Shown: piece after piece, positions 1 to 11,330 of the stretch | How the letters are laid out: every line of letters starts with the position of its first letter | How positions within the stretch are numbered: the first letter of the stretch is position 1 | Source: Narthecium ossifragum | Lineage: Eukaryota; Streptophyta; Magnoliopsida; Dioscoreales; Nartheciaceae | NCBI GenBank assembly: GCA_963920575.1 | Contig: OY986965.1 | Coordinates: 21,836,047 to 21,900,046 of the forward strand | DNA length: 64,000 nt | Reading direction: 5' to 3' | Translations under genes and position numbers: made by a program | Notes under the pieces: model-generated | What the model was told of the DNA's origin: nothing | Seen by the model: only the letters and a program-made list of their open reading frames with translations | Databases searched by the model: none

Positions 1-737
1 GTCCTCCTCGCCTCTCTCTCCCTTCCTTTCGATCTCCTTTTAGCTTCTATGGGAGGAGAGAGTGAGAGAGGGGGATGGGAGATGGGAGATAGCCGACGAC
101 GGGTTGGGCGTGGCCAACGACGTGGGGCGAGATCGACAGTGTGTGGAGCTCGTTTAAGGGAAGGGAGAGGGAGAGGGGGATGGGAGATGAGAGAGGGGGC
201 CGGGGACCTTTTCCTAGTGACGGGGATGACATGGCTGGTATTAGATAGTGAGATGAATGAGTGAGTGTTTTTGGACAGGAATTTTGGACGGGAACCAAAT
301 TTGGGTGGGAATCTCGAGGTTTTAGATGGAATCAGAACCGTTGGATTTATTTGTAGATAAATCCTGACCTCCCTCCCCATATACTATAGATATCAAATAT
401 AATTATGATTTGAACTCTCTTCTAATATCAGGTTAAAAGACCAATATGTCAAAATAAATTAATGAAAAAAAACTGCTAGGTTATTTATTGTCCAAAAAAA
501 TAAAATGTTAAATAAATTCTTTTAAAGAACACATACATTAAAAATTGCTAGATTCAATAGAAAATCAATAAACTAATGGAAAAAAACTGCTAGGTCGGCG
601 TGGGGAGAGGGTCGATGGTGGGCATCGGGCGAGGTCGGCAAGGCCGATGGCGTCAGGCGTCGGGCGTCGGCGTCGGGCGTCGGACGACTACGAGGTTGAG
701 GGCGGGTTGGGCGGTTGGGGACGGCGCGGTTGAGGGC
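1..737. other. Non-coding, purine-rich sequence
   Basis: No gene is supported. The first 230 bases are GA/GGA-rich, the middle is AT-rich, and from 596 the sequence turns GC-rich up to the gap. A short phrase (aaactgctaggt) occurs at about 470 and again at about 585. The translations available are low-complexity and have no recognisable domain. Confidence 0.6.
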
Positions 738-937
738 NNNNNNNNNNNNNNNNNNNNNNNNNNNNNNNNNNNNNNNNNNNNNNNNNNNNNNNNNNNNNNN
801 NNNNNNNNNNNNNNNNNNNNNNNNNNNNNNNNNNNNNNNNNNNNNNNNNNNNNNNNNNNNNNNNNNNNNNNNNNNNNNNNNNNNNNNNNNNNNNNNNNNN
901 NNNNNNNNNNNNNNNNNNNNNNNNNNNNNNNNNNNNN
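738..937. other. Assembly gap (200 N)
   Basis: A run of exactly 200 N, a conventional placeholder length, so the real gap size is unknown. It lies upstream of the SDR exon and may hide that gene's first exon. Confidence 0.99.
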
Positions 938-3353
938 ATTTCACAGGAATATTGTGGTTGTCGTCTTTGTTTGAGTCCATTAATTGGGCATGCTATGTCA
1001 AATTTGTGCATATTTAAACTTTGCTTGGTAGTTTTCGCCTTGAAACAAATGGCAGTGTATGGTCATAGCTATTTACTACTTACATAAGTGGGTTTCATTC
1101 TTCTTGTTTTTTTTAAGCAGAACTGTGGGTTTCATTCTTAGTTTGAGATTTGTTAGAGTTGTTCTTGTAAGTAGAGGTGATGGAGGGACAAGGGAAGAAT
1201 AATCTTTAGATATAGTATGCTTCCTATGCTCCATTAGTCGTAGAGTAGAAGCTGTTGGTCGTGGGCGCTGCAGGCCTTGGTTGCGGGCAGGTGGGCTTGG
1301 TGCCAGGCTGCAGCCCCAATCAGCAACTTCATGTATTCGACCCCTGTTGTCCAGGGCAGGGGTGGGCTCCTAACAGACCCGGCATGGTGGCACCGTGTCT
1401 GCGCTGCCCGTGGTGCTGGCGGTTGACCGAGGTCGGTCCGGACCGCGGCTCTACGATATAGGCGAGATGGGTGCCCCTACTATCGCTCCGGAGTTTTGGT
1501 ACGAGTGGTTAGCTCGTTGATCCTGGGCGACACGTGATATCAGAGCGAGGTCTCAGGTTCAATTCCCAGGGTAGTTGCTAAGGGGGGGGAGATTGTTGGT
1601 CGTGGCGCTGCAGGCCTTGGTTGCGGGCCAGGTGGGCTTGGCGCCAGATTGCAGGCCCAGTCAACAACTTCCTGTATTCGACCCCTGTTGGTGCTGAACA
1701 GTTGTCCAGGCCAGGGGTGGGCTCCTAACGGACCCGGCCTGGTGGCACCGTGTATGCGCTACCCGTGGTGATGGCGGTTGACCGAGGTCGGTCCGGACCG
1801 TGGCTCTACGGTATAGGCGAGATGGGTGCCCCTACTATTGCTCCGGAGTTTTGGTACGAGTGGTTAGCTTGTTGATCCTGGCCGACAGAAACGCCCTTGT
1901 ATTTTTTGAGCTTAATGAGCCAATTGATTGAGCTACAAACTAGGAGTTCAGGGTAGAATGATGTACCTGGAATCAATTGAGTGGTATCCCTAGTTCTTCC
2001 ACAATTTCGCAGGTCATTCTGCCGGTAGTTAATTCTTGCAATTCAACTCATGCTTACGCGGGCAATAGGAAACATAAGCCTTTGAGGAAAAGTTTGTCAT
2101 ATTAAAATGCTCTAAGTTCATGCATTGAGTGTGGAAATCTTGAATGATTGTGAAATAAGATAAGTATTTATTCATCTTTTCATAACTGGCAAAGAATTTT
2201 AGGTAAATTTTTTCATGGAAAGCTTCTCTTTTTTTGAGAAAGTTGTGGTTCCTATGATCGTTGAAGTTAGTAATATTGATGAGCGAGCTATTTCTTCAAG
2301 GCAATCCCGATTTCGCCTCTGCAATCTTATGAAGAGTCATTAAATCTAGTTTTACAAGAAACTCCATCTGTCATTTATGTTGAAAGCGCTGACATTTAAT
2401 TTGTATGCACAACAATTATATTTGCTGCTATGCAAGAGAGCATCAGCAAGCAATTTATTCAATTTCAATGGCATAGAAAAATGTAAGTCCCAAAATGGTC
2501 CCGTATTCTGCAATTATATGTTCCGTGTAAGCTGTATAACTTCTATTGTGCGAGGGGGATGTAACACAATGACCACGATCTAGTGTCATGGCCGAGATAA
2601 GGAATTATCTTTCATGACCTACCATTTGATCTGTGTATATTTATGTCAAATTCTTTTGGATAGTCAGCTTCTCACATAAAGCAAGCGCTATTATACTTTT
2701 ATGTGTAACATTTAATCGTTTATCAGTGAATATTATCTCATTATGTGAGAGGGATATTGACTTTCAAGTTCCTCTTCTTCCTTTTCATAACCGTTAATCA
2801 TGCTCCTAGTCTTTCTCGGTGCTTTGGTAAAAGCTATCAAAATCCAAGATAGCATGATAATTTTCATGTTCCTCATTCCCTCTTCCTGATCTGTGCAAAG
2901 TAACAAGCATTTGTTCATCTCAGCTATCAGATAATTCTGTTTCTCACCATAACTGCAGTGTACTGGAACCTAAGAGTAAACATATCAAACAACTTCGAAT
3001 ATAAACTGTCTTCTACTGGCACCATATTTCACTTACTGCCAATGTCCTTGTTCTTTCTATTGTTCAAATACAGTTCAGAGCAAAGTCCTCTTGCTTTCCT
3101 GTATACCTTTTCTAGAGACCAAGTCAGGATTAATATTCTTATGAAGGAGCATCTAAGTGTTTAAACTTCTTAGATATGTATCAGCTGTGCAAGTTGAATT
3201 CCTTGGATTCACAACTTGTCTGAACTTTGAACTGTCTATGAAATTTGACTTGGCCACTCGGCATTCTCAGTTTGATTGATACTTTTTTCTCAAGCTCGAG
3301 TTTCTTATATTTGCATTAGCCTTTCTAGCTCACTTGTTTATTTGATCTTGAAG
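938..3353 (+). other. AT-rich sequence, probably first intron of the SDR gene
   Basis: No coding segment is recognisable here except the inserted TRIM. The stretch ends in an AG acceptor at 3352-3353, directly before the SDR coding exon. Members of the ABA2 group usually have one intron close to the 5' end, so most of this is probably intron. No convincing short first exon was found; it may lie in the gap or further upstream. Confidence 0.45.
1253..1887 (+). mobile_element. TRIM: terminal-repeat retrotransposon in miniature
   Basis: Two direct repeats, 1253-1532 and 1594-1887, both begin TGTTGG and end GACA. Only 61 bases lie between them. These hold a primer-binding site two bases after the first repeat (tgatatcagagc at 1535-1546, close to the initiator-Met-tRNA complement) and a purine tract (aagggggggga) just before the second repeat. 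The flanks gaagc (1248-1252) and gaaac (1888-1892) look like a 5-bp target duplication with one change. The second LTR has about 14 bases (near 1690) absent from the first, plus several substitutions, so insertion is not recent. There is no coding capacity. Confidence 0.85.
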
Positions 3354-4152
3354 GTTGGAAGGGAAGGTTGCTCTTGTAACAGGTGGAGCTTCTGGTCTCG
3401 GTGAAAGCATTGTCAGGCTCTTTCGGCTGCATGGTGCCAAGGTCTGTGTTGCTGATGTCAAAGATGACCTTGGTCAGGCTCTCTGCAAGTCCCTAGGTGG
3501 TGAATCCTATGCTTGTTTCTGCCACTGCGATGTTACCATAGAAGATGATGTAAGCCGTGCTGTTGACTTCACCTCTGAAATTTATGGCACCATTGACATC
3601 ATGGTCAACAATGCTGGAATCACTGGCACCAAGTTTCCTGACATACGCAATGTGGATTTCAATGAGTTTAAGAAGGTATTCGATGTGAATGTGTATGGTG
3701 TGTTCTTGGGGATGAAGCATGCAGCACGTGTTCTGATTCCCCGATGCAAGGGCTCCATAATCAACATGGCCAGTGTCTCGAGCCTCATGGGAGGGACCGG
3801 GCCACATGGGTACACAGGTTCCAAACATGCAGTGCTGGGGCTTACGAAGAATGTAGCTGCAGAGCTGGGGAAACATGGAATCCGAGTGAATTGCGTGTCT
3901 CCTTATGCAGTCCCCACAAGTCTTGCAATGCCCCATTTGCCGGAAAGTGAGAGAGCAGAGGATGGTCTGAAGTCATTTCTAGATTTTGTCGGTGGAAATG
4001 CTAACTTGAAGGGTGTAGACCTGATGCCAAATGATGTAGCAGAGGCTGTGCTGTTCTTGGCAAGTGATGAGGCGAGATATATCAGTGGGCTAAACCTGAC
4101 CGTCGACGGGGGCTTTACAAGTGTGAATAACGTGCTCCAAGCTTTCGATTGA
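3354..4152 (+). CDS. ABA2: ABA2-like short-chain dehydrogenase/reductase (last exon)
   Basis: This exon encodes about 265 residues of a classical SDR of the plant SDR110C group, closest in my recollection to xanthoxin dehydrogenase ABA2 of the cytosolic abscisic acid pathway. Seen: the NAD-binding TGGASGLG (residues 9-16), CDV (58-60), NNAG (85-88), and the catalytic set Ser140, Tyr153, Lys157 in YTGSK, followed by a C-terminal VDGGFT. The exon opens at an AG acceptor in phase (..AG|G TTG GAA), so the TTG at 3355 is not a start codon; a short first exon encoding the N-terminus is missing from what can be read. The frame is open to TGA at 4150-4152. An AATAAA lies at 4238. Related dehydrogenases such as secoisolariciresinol or momilactone enzymes share this fold, so the substrate is inferred. 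Confidence 0.85.
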
Positions 4153-4191
4153 TTAGCACCTCTGAGTATCTTTACCTTTCACTAGTGTGCT

Positions 4192-4305
4192 ATCTTGCTA
4201 TATATCAGATTGCTTGCATTTCTTCTCGTTTTCTACCAATAAAAGTATCATCTTGCTATGTATCAGATTGCTTGCATTTCTTCTCCTTGTTTTCTATCCA
4301 TAAAG
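4192..4305 (+). repeat. Tandem duplication in SDR 3' UTR
   Basis: Two head-to-tail copies of about 57 bases (4192-4248 and 4250-4305) share atcttgctat and cagattgcttgcatttcttc. The first copy carries AATAAA; the second has the weaker CATAAA, so the duplication may supply alternative polyadenylation sites. Confidence 0.8.
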
Positions 4306-5631
4306 AACTACACTGAACATTAGTGATTGAAGTAGTAATTGGCATGCTGAAATGGTGAGTCTTCTTTTATTAGTTTGTGGTAGATTTTATTTGCTCAGGC
4401 TAATCAAAAGGAGAGAAGGCATTCCTTCCTGCTTCCAATCTTTTTCTTCTGTTTGGCTGGTGCTCCTTCAAATCTCATTATAATCGTCAACTTGGGGTTT
4501 ACTACCAAATCGAACAGGTGCGAACCTTCGGAACAGAGATGTCTCTGATGGGCTTCTGTCTTTAAAGACATTGTTGAGCATTATGGTACAAACTACTTCA
4601 CAACTTCATTGACAAAAGGGACGGAGCTATCAATCCAGGGCTTGCTATCAAGTTTCTGAGCATCATTTGGGTGGAAGCTTCAGTCTATGAGTCATATTTA
4701 ATTTAAGCATGAGAATGTGAATTTGCAGTACTGTATTTGGACTCCAATTGTGTATTTTAGCCATTTTATAGAGTTTCAAACATCCAGGGATAACTTACCA
4801 GACTACTGCATATACCGAGATGGAATATCTAACAACATATACTTTTGAGACGTAATTTCCCAGTAATTAATTCCTTAAAGGAGAGTTATTTAGGCAAGGA
4901 AAGGTACCATGACTTATTGTACAAAATTAGGAATTCAATCTGCTTACAAATCTTACAAAGCTTCAGTCCCCCTGTTTATTATTATTATTATTATTTAAAT
5001 TGAGCCTTTTACCTTAACTCAAAGTGGGTAAATGATCATACAAATTACATGTCTCTCTATGTGACCCACGCAAGAGGTTACAAGTTTAACTGCTACACCA
5101 GCACACAGTGGTACTCAAATGAGAGCAACGATTTTTCAGAGAGTGCAACAAGAACTTAAAGGAAAAGAACAAGAGTCAAAAGCATACTTAACGTCAAGCC
5201 AAAATACTCAGCACAATCTTTCTTTTGCGAATTCTAGAGCATGAATTCGTCAATACAATCCTGTACAAGATGATTAAATTACAACTGGTCATCAGTTTAT
5301 AGAAAAATCCTGATCCCAGATCATGAATCTGTCAATAAAATCCTGTACAAGACTATTCGAATTACAACCAGCCATCAGTCCATAGAAACATCCTGCTGAT
5401 GATGAAGCCACACATGATACAAATTTATCCACAGATTAGATCGCTTCTTAGAATAAATAATCCAGAATGGAAGGAACAACATTCATTGAATCACATGCTG
5501 TGGTTCCTGATAGAATGACTGGTTAATCCTTTTTTTTATAGTTCAGATTGGCTATTCATGCCCCGAGTAGAGATGAAGCACCACCTTGAGGTAGGGACTT
5601 TGAGAAATATTAGATCTTTCAAGAAATCTCA
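4306..5631. other. Intergenic region between convergent SDR and SDP1
   Basis: No gene seen. It must hold the 3' ends of both neighbours. It contains an ATT microsatellite near 4977-4996 and, within the probable SDP1 3' UTR, the tandem duplication at 5240-5402. Confidence 0.6.
5240..5402 (-). repeat. 82-bp tandem duplication in probable SDP1 3' UTR
   Basis: Two adjacent copies (5240-5321, 5322-5402) share catgaat..gtcaata.aatcctgtacaaga and attacaac..g.catcag, with scattered substitutions. Confidence 0.75.
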
Positions 5632-8600
5632 TCATTCAACAATCTGTTGGTCTAAAGTATCTCTTTCGTCAGCTATGGCATTCCCTGGGTTGCTATCATC
5701 ATAAAGGGAACCCAAGGTTTCATTGCAGCATGATTCAACTTCATTGTCCACGCCACAATCAGAAGCACAACTGGCATCATAACTTTCCATCTGCACAGTC
5801 TCTACATCTGCTACAAGAACAGAGGCCTGGTTCTGCTCCAAGTCACTATTCCTGTTAATGAGATTTAGAGCTTGCTTCTTTACGACGTTAAAAACAATCC
5901 CATTCTGAATCCTCTCTGGTTGCAGCAAATCACCCTCCGAGACAACAATGCTAGTAGAAGCTGATGAAGTGACTCTATTATTAAACTCAAGTTGATCAGA
6001 ATCCGTATTCTCTGAGCTTCTATCTGGGGTTGTTACTCTGGAGTTGCTATAATAAGGGTCCCTGCCAGCCATTTGAGTAGCCATGGAGCTGGTGTGCACC
6101 GAAGAACCATCAACCTCGTCATCTCTTAACCAATTTCTGTTGAATTCCATGTCAACCTCGAGGTTTTGAACAAAGTTAATAAATTTGTTAGCAGAAGGTG
6201 TCCTCATTAAGGGTCCACCACATCTAGTCCAAGAATTCAAATCGATGCTCTCTGATTCACTGTCACTTCCATCATGCACCCCTCGTTGGTTCCTAGGATT
6301 CCTGTTTGACTGTCTCTCTTGGAGACTAGTTCCTTGTTGGATTGAAGCTGCAGCATCAGCGAGGACATCTTCCTCAAGAGAACCCGAGGAATTTTCTCGT
6401 GCAATGCAATTCCATGAAGGGATCCTCCTAGAAGCACTGAATCTGGCTGTGCTCGCGAGACCATGAGAAGCGGCAGCTCTTTCAGCATTTCTCTTTAGCC
6501 TACGCATGTGGTTGAGAAGTGCAACACATTCATCGAGTTGAAGTTCGATGGCACAATTAGCCTTTATAGCAGAGAGTTTCTCCCAGGTGCACCGCCTGCC
6601 TTGGTTGGCAGCCTTCTGGAGCTCCAAGTAAGATGGATTCTGTATGATTTTTGAATACTGAAAAACCGACATGAAAACCAAAATTACTCATCAAATTCAA
6701 AAGACCAAAATTTGGCACGCATTATGATGGTCTCAAGTGAGAAGTCAAGGCATAGATTTACGTACCTGAGCAAGAGTCGCGGGCATTACGACCGTGACAT
6801 CACCTTCCCAATCTTGAGCAAACAATTTTGCAAGTCCCCCCAATGGAAAACCGAGTTCCAAAATCTGATTGCATCTATGTTTAACCTCCATCTCAGTAAG
6901 ATGAGCAAGCTACAAATACAAAAGAACAACCAAGTCAATCCACTCTGAAATATGAATGAAAAAGGACTAGCATCTCCAAGCTATGCTTAGGCAAAGTGCC
7001 CAACGCTAGAAGTTTATAACATAGATAAAGTAAATCAACTCAAGGCATATCAAATTTTTATGTTGAACATTACGTGATTCCAACATGTGTTGGCATCTTC
7101 ATATGAAATAGAACAACTTGAAACTAGGTTCTGCCAGAATCTCCTTCAGACGGTTTTCAACATAATCATCAGAAACTCATTTTCATCGATATGAAGGCAA
7201 AATAGACCCATCGACCAATAACCAGAAGAAGACAATGCAATAAAAGAAAAATAAAGACCAAAGAATAATACCTTGGCAGCAAAGTTGCCTCCATAAATTC
7301 TCACTAGTTCCTTGAGCCTCAAGAATGGGGCTATGTGAGGATTAGCTTGGCTAACAATGAAGTGGTTGACATTGAACAACTCCTTCAACTGCATCATGGG
7401 CAAATCACTCTCCAAACTACCATCTCTCCAGCGACGAGCTGTGGCGCCCTGCCCCTCCTCAGGATCTACCAAAAAGGGTGGGTGAAAAGGAACAATCTCC
7501 CCAAATCTGTCCTTGGCCATCAACTCCTGAGCCTCAAAGAGGCCTGGGAATGCACAAGAAGCAGTAACAGCACTCCATATCACAACATGAGGTGATGTCA
7601 AGTAGTTAAGGCATCTCGGAGGCTCATGCTTCCTTGGGGAGCACACGGTGATGCCAAGAATACGCCCGGTCATGTCGTATGCCTCTTGAAAGGTTAGATT
7701 GCTGGTAAGATGCCTGAGAAGCCTCTGCAATTGCCGAATCTCATGCACTGCCCCTTGAGTCATAACCCTCCTTACCACAGCGAAGATCCCACCCATCTGA
7801 TCAAAGAACTGCAACGAATGCCAAGAATCTTCAAAGAAGCTCTCGAGCTCAGGCCACGAGCGGGTTGCCACTACCGCACACATGATTGAACCTACACTAG
7901 ACCCTGCAATTATCCTAGGCAAGAGCTTATGATCGACTAAAGTTTTAACTACACCAACATGGAAGGCACCTAAGGACGCACCGCCACTCAACAGCAGCGC
8001 CGTCCTGCCAAAGGCATGCCTGGTTTCATGCATAAATGCAAGCTTCTCTTCCAACAGCAACTCCTCAGAATCAGAGTCGCATACCATCTTCAGCTGAGTT
8101 GAGACCTCATCGATGTATTCCTTTATAAGTTTAGGCACCTATATTACAACAAATAAAGAGTTCTAAGTTGTTAGGTTCCCAATTGTTCTCTGATATACAA
8201 GAAAGATTGCAATTTCATGAAAAATTTGTACAGATTAAAGCATCAATCTTAACATGTAACTATGGTACCTGAAGCCTGTTCTTGTGGAGGTGGGGATTGC
8301 ACATGTTGCCCAAGTTTCTAAGCAAATCGGCACGCATACAGAAGACTATATCCCTCAAGGACCCCTCTTCTCGCCGGCTGCGGAGCTCTTGCAGCTTGTT
8401 CCTTACCAACTCCTCGTCGTAGAGATCCGACTCATTCATCTTCTGGAGTTCCTTGTCGAGCATCTTGGCGCCATGAGACCACTCCTCGTACGTCAATGCG
8501 CTCCGCATCATGTTCCTCCAGAATTTACGCCGGTAAGCCGACTCGGCTCGCGATCGGACATTGGTGAATCGCTTCAGAAGGAAGGCAATTAGAGTTACCA

Positions 8601-8820
8601 TGACGAGGATCCCATGTGTGTTCTTCGGATGGAACCAAGAAATCACCGGGAGCACGGTGTCTCGGAGCCGGCAAAGAGAGGACCATAGGAAGTGGATCAC
8701 TTGCTGCCGGAGCTGCGACATTGAGCTGCAAAAGAGGACCCTGAAGGCGATCGCCCGGCCGATGATTGACGAGGGGCCGATCCGGAAGGGATCGACGCTC
8801 GCCTCGCTGCTAAGATCCAT
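5632..8820 (-). CDS. SDP1: SDP1 patatin-domain triacylglycerol lipase (4 exons)
   Basis: Exons, minus strand: 8820-8269, 8138-7272, 6909-6766, 6657-5632, all with GT..AG borders and joining in frame to 862 residues (Arabidopsis SDP1 is about 825). SUGAR-DEPENDENT1 hydrolyses stored triacylglycerol at the oil-body surface after germination. Seen: the start [12 protein letters not shown], chosen although the frame is open upstream because it matches the family; a hydrophobic stretch at about residues 70-90; the oxyanion loop GGASLG (236-241); the nucleophile Ser265 in GSSVG; the partner Asp423 in WRDGS; and a polar C-terminal region containing GDLLQPERI. Ser-Asp catalysis is known for patatins. 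No lesion was found, so the gene should be functional. SDP1-LIKE is the alternative name for the paralogue; sequence alone here does not separate them firmly. Confidence 0.95.
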
Positions 8821-8915
8821 TATCTCGCGTGCAAAGATTTCACCCTTGCCTCTCAAACCAGAATACGGGATCAAAGAAGGTTTAATTTCCCACAAATTGC
8901 AGCGAATCAGCAAAA

Positions 8916-9300
8916 GGGTCTCTTTTGGGCAATACCCGATTCTCAAAACCTCATACAATCAACGCCATGAAGGAAGAAGGATCAAAGGGTCGGAGAGAAT
9001 CCAACCATTCCTCTGCCACCAACGGCAAAAAGGATCCAATTCCAATCAAAACCACCCCAAAGATTCGATTTTGATTGGCACCAAGAACGCAAAAACCTAA
9101 CTTTAAGGGTCTCTTTTGGACAATACCCAGTTCTCAAAACCCCATACAATCAACGCAACGAAGGGAGAAGGAACAAAGGGTCGGAGAGAATCCAAACCAT
9201 TTCTCTGCCACCAACGAGTAAAAAGGAAGGGTCCAATCCCAATCAAAATCACCAAAATTTGATTTCGATTCGTACCCAGAACGCAAAAAACCTAACTTTA
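8916..9300 (-). repeat. 191/194-bp tandem duplication in SDP1 leader
   Basis: Copy 1 (8916-9106) and copy 2 (9107-9300) abut head to tail. Both begin gggtctcttttgg and end cctaacttta, with substitutions and small indels between them. They start about 95 bases upstream of the SDP1 ATG, so they are in its 5' UTR or a leader intron. Confidence 0.9.
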
Positions 9301-9920
9301 CTCAATAACCAGGAACCAAAAACATCAAAAGCACGCAAGGCCCACGAATCACGCGAACTACCAAACAAACCAAGAAGCTACCGAACTTAATCCACTCCCT
9401 TCCCAAAGATAACAGAACAACAGACCAGCCTTGAAATAAAGGGCGAGAGGAGGGGAGAGAGGGAGATGCGGGGATTCGGATTGATATTCAAGGATTGATG
9501 GATTGGTGGCGAGGGAAAGAGGATAAAGATCCGGATTGATTACACCATTAATGAGTGACGGTGCTCCGAATCAGCAACGGATAGGAAGGGGACAGAGAGA
9601 GAATAGTAAAAGGGATAAGAGAGAGAGAGGAGAGGAGGTGGCCACGCCACGGGCCTACGGCTTACGGTGACGGTGGGGTTGCTTCTTGGAAAGTGGAAAG
9701 TGGAAAGCGGACGAGAGAGCGCTCGCGCTTTGGGCGGGTGCGCAGGTGTCGCTATTGGATTGCCGAGCTTGCCGGTGGACTTCGCCGTGAAAGAGAGGTT
9801 TTGGAGAGGACCACACGGGTTTGGGGTTCAATTCTCAAAGCAAAGCGTTGCGTTGGAGAGACACGTGTTAAAAGACGTTATGGGGGAGGACAGCGACGTG
9901 TCTATTCCTATTACTTTCAA
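9301..9920 (-). promoter_or_regulatory. Probable SDP1 promoter and 5' leader
   Basis: Non-coding sequence between the SDP1 leader duplication and the Pack-MULE. On the minus strand it contains CT-rich tracts (plus-strand gagagaga near 9450 and 9590-9640), as often found around plant transcription start sites. No clear TATA box was picked out. The assignment rests on position. Confidence 0.4.
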
Positions 9921-10275
9921 GATCAAAATACATTTTAATACCCTGTAGTTTCAGATTTTATCATTCTACTACCCTCATCTTTAAAAATCACATTATCATA
10001 CTCTATAGTTTCAAAATCTTACAATTTAATCCAAACCAGCAGACGCCGTTAGCATGAGTAACGTCAAACAGTCACCGTACTCAATTTTAATCAATTTTGA
10101 CTGATTTGGTCAATTTTGACTTTCGCTGACGTAAGAAGAGAGAGATATATGGGGGAGAAAGAGAGAGATATGGGAGGGAGATAGAGAGCACCCGCCGGGG
10201 TCGGGGCGGACGCCGTTCGTGGGGAACCCCGTGGTGGGCGACGCAGTGGGGAGAGAGAGAGCACCCGCCGGGGTC
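9921..10275 (+). repeat. Left TIR of the Pack-MULE
   Basis: 355 bases, matching 11331-11692 in reverse complement over nearly the full length. It holds an internal direct repeat of a GA-rich run plus gcacccgccggggtcggggc, near 10188 and 10260. Confidence 0.9.
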
Positions 10276-10323
10276 GGGGCGGATCAGTTGAGTACCGATC
10301 GAGTTAAGTCATGGCATCCGGCA

Positions 10324-11330
10324 TCAATCAAAGCTCAGACCAGAACCAAGCAGCTTCTCCTTCATCACGTCGTCGAACCTCTGCGCCATCTCCGGAGTGA
10401 GATAGTCCTCCCAGGCCCCAACCTTCCGGTTGGCGAAGAACATCGCATTGGTATGCTTCATCTTAACCTCTTCCTCTGCCGGTGCCGGCTCGGCGTTCTT
10501 CTCACGGATATCTTGACCCCGGTGGCTTGTCTCCTTGTTGACGTCCAGCTTGCTCAGGTTATCATAGTCGCACAGCTTCGCCATATCCTCCACGACGCCC
10601 TTCTCCTCCTCTTCTTTGGAGAACGGCAGGCCCACGAACTCCGCCAGCTTCTTTAGACTTCCGAGCAAGTCATGCATCAGGTCCTCGTACCTAAGAAACA
10701 ACACGTTCTCCGGCCGCTTAACGCTCTCGTGCTAGTACTCCAAGGTATGGTTCCATGCAGGCCTGGACGTGATGACGCCGTTCAAGTACAAGTCCAATGC
10801 GGTGGCTATGGGAATGGACTGGACGCCGGGGGGCCTCTTGGCGGCGCAGTACTGCCACCCGGAGACGAAGGCGTCCTTGGGCTCGCGGCAGAGGTAGACG
10901 ATGCGGAGACCGGAGGCGGTGAAGAGGGCCAGAAGCGTCGAGTAGGGGCTGTTGGTAGCGAGGAGACGAGGGGGCGGGAGCTCGTCGAGCTCGTCTTTTC
11001 GGTCGGTGAGGTAGTACCACTCGATGTAGCGCACGAGGTCCTGCGCGCTGGTGGCGACGAGAGGGTGGTCGGAGAAGGAGGGGTAGTCCTTGCGGTGGAG
11101 GACGGCGAAGGCGAGGGCTTTGATCCATGTCCCGCCGCAAGGGTCGTTGTCGAGGACGAAGAGATCGGTGGGTCGAGCGGTGAAAAGATCCCGGGCGACG
11201 AGGCGGCCAGGGAAGCTGACTTCCATGTCCCGCCGCAAGGGTCCTGCACGCTGGTGGCGACGAGGCAGCTGATGATGAGTTCTCGCTCGTCGCCATGGAA
11301 GGCGTCCTCCCCTTCCAGCGCCTGGAATAT
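10324..11330 (-). pseudogene. Captured cytosolic sulfotransferase, broken
   Basis: The family transfers sulfate from PAPS to flavonols, steroids and other small acceptors. Seen in one frame: PCGGTWIKALAF in place of the usual PKCGTTWLKAL PAPS loop; RLLATNSPYSTL; RIVYLCREPKDAFVSGW, the 3'-phosphate site; RPENVLFLRYEDL; and a C-terminal NRKVGAWEDYLTPEMAQR. An in-frame TAG at 10732-10734 replaces the Trp expected before HESVKRPEN. The N-terminus is scrambled: ccatgtcccgccgcaagggtc occurs twice (near 11125 and 11223), the segment between the ELIISCL-like start and the PAPS loop is missing, and the loop Lys is absent. No intron was seen. It is dead as an enzyme, but an antisense or siRNA role is possible. 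Confidence 0.88.

Noticed and set aside
573..1017. Open frames crossing the N gap
   Set aside because: They exist only because N codons are not stops.
1501..1580. tRNA-like boxes (ggttcaattcc) suggesting a SINE or tRNA gene
   Set aside because: The bases sit exactly between two direct LTRs and are better explained as a primer-binding site; no cloverleaf could be drawn.
3355..3357. TTG as a start codon for the SDR
   Set aside because: It directly follows a consensus AG acceptor, and the family has a short first exon ending in frame with it.
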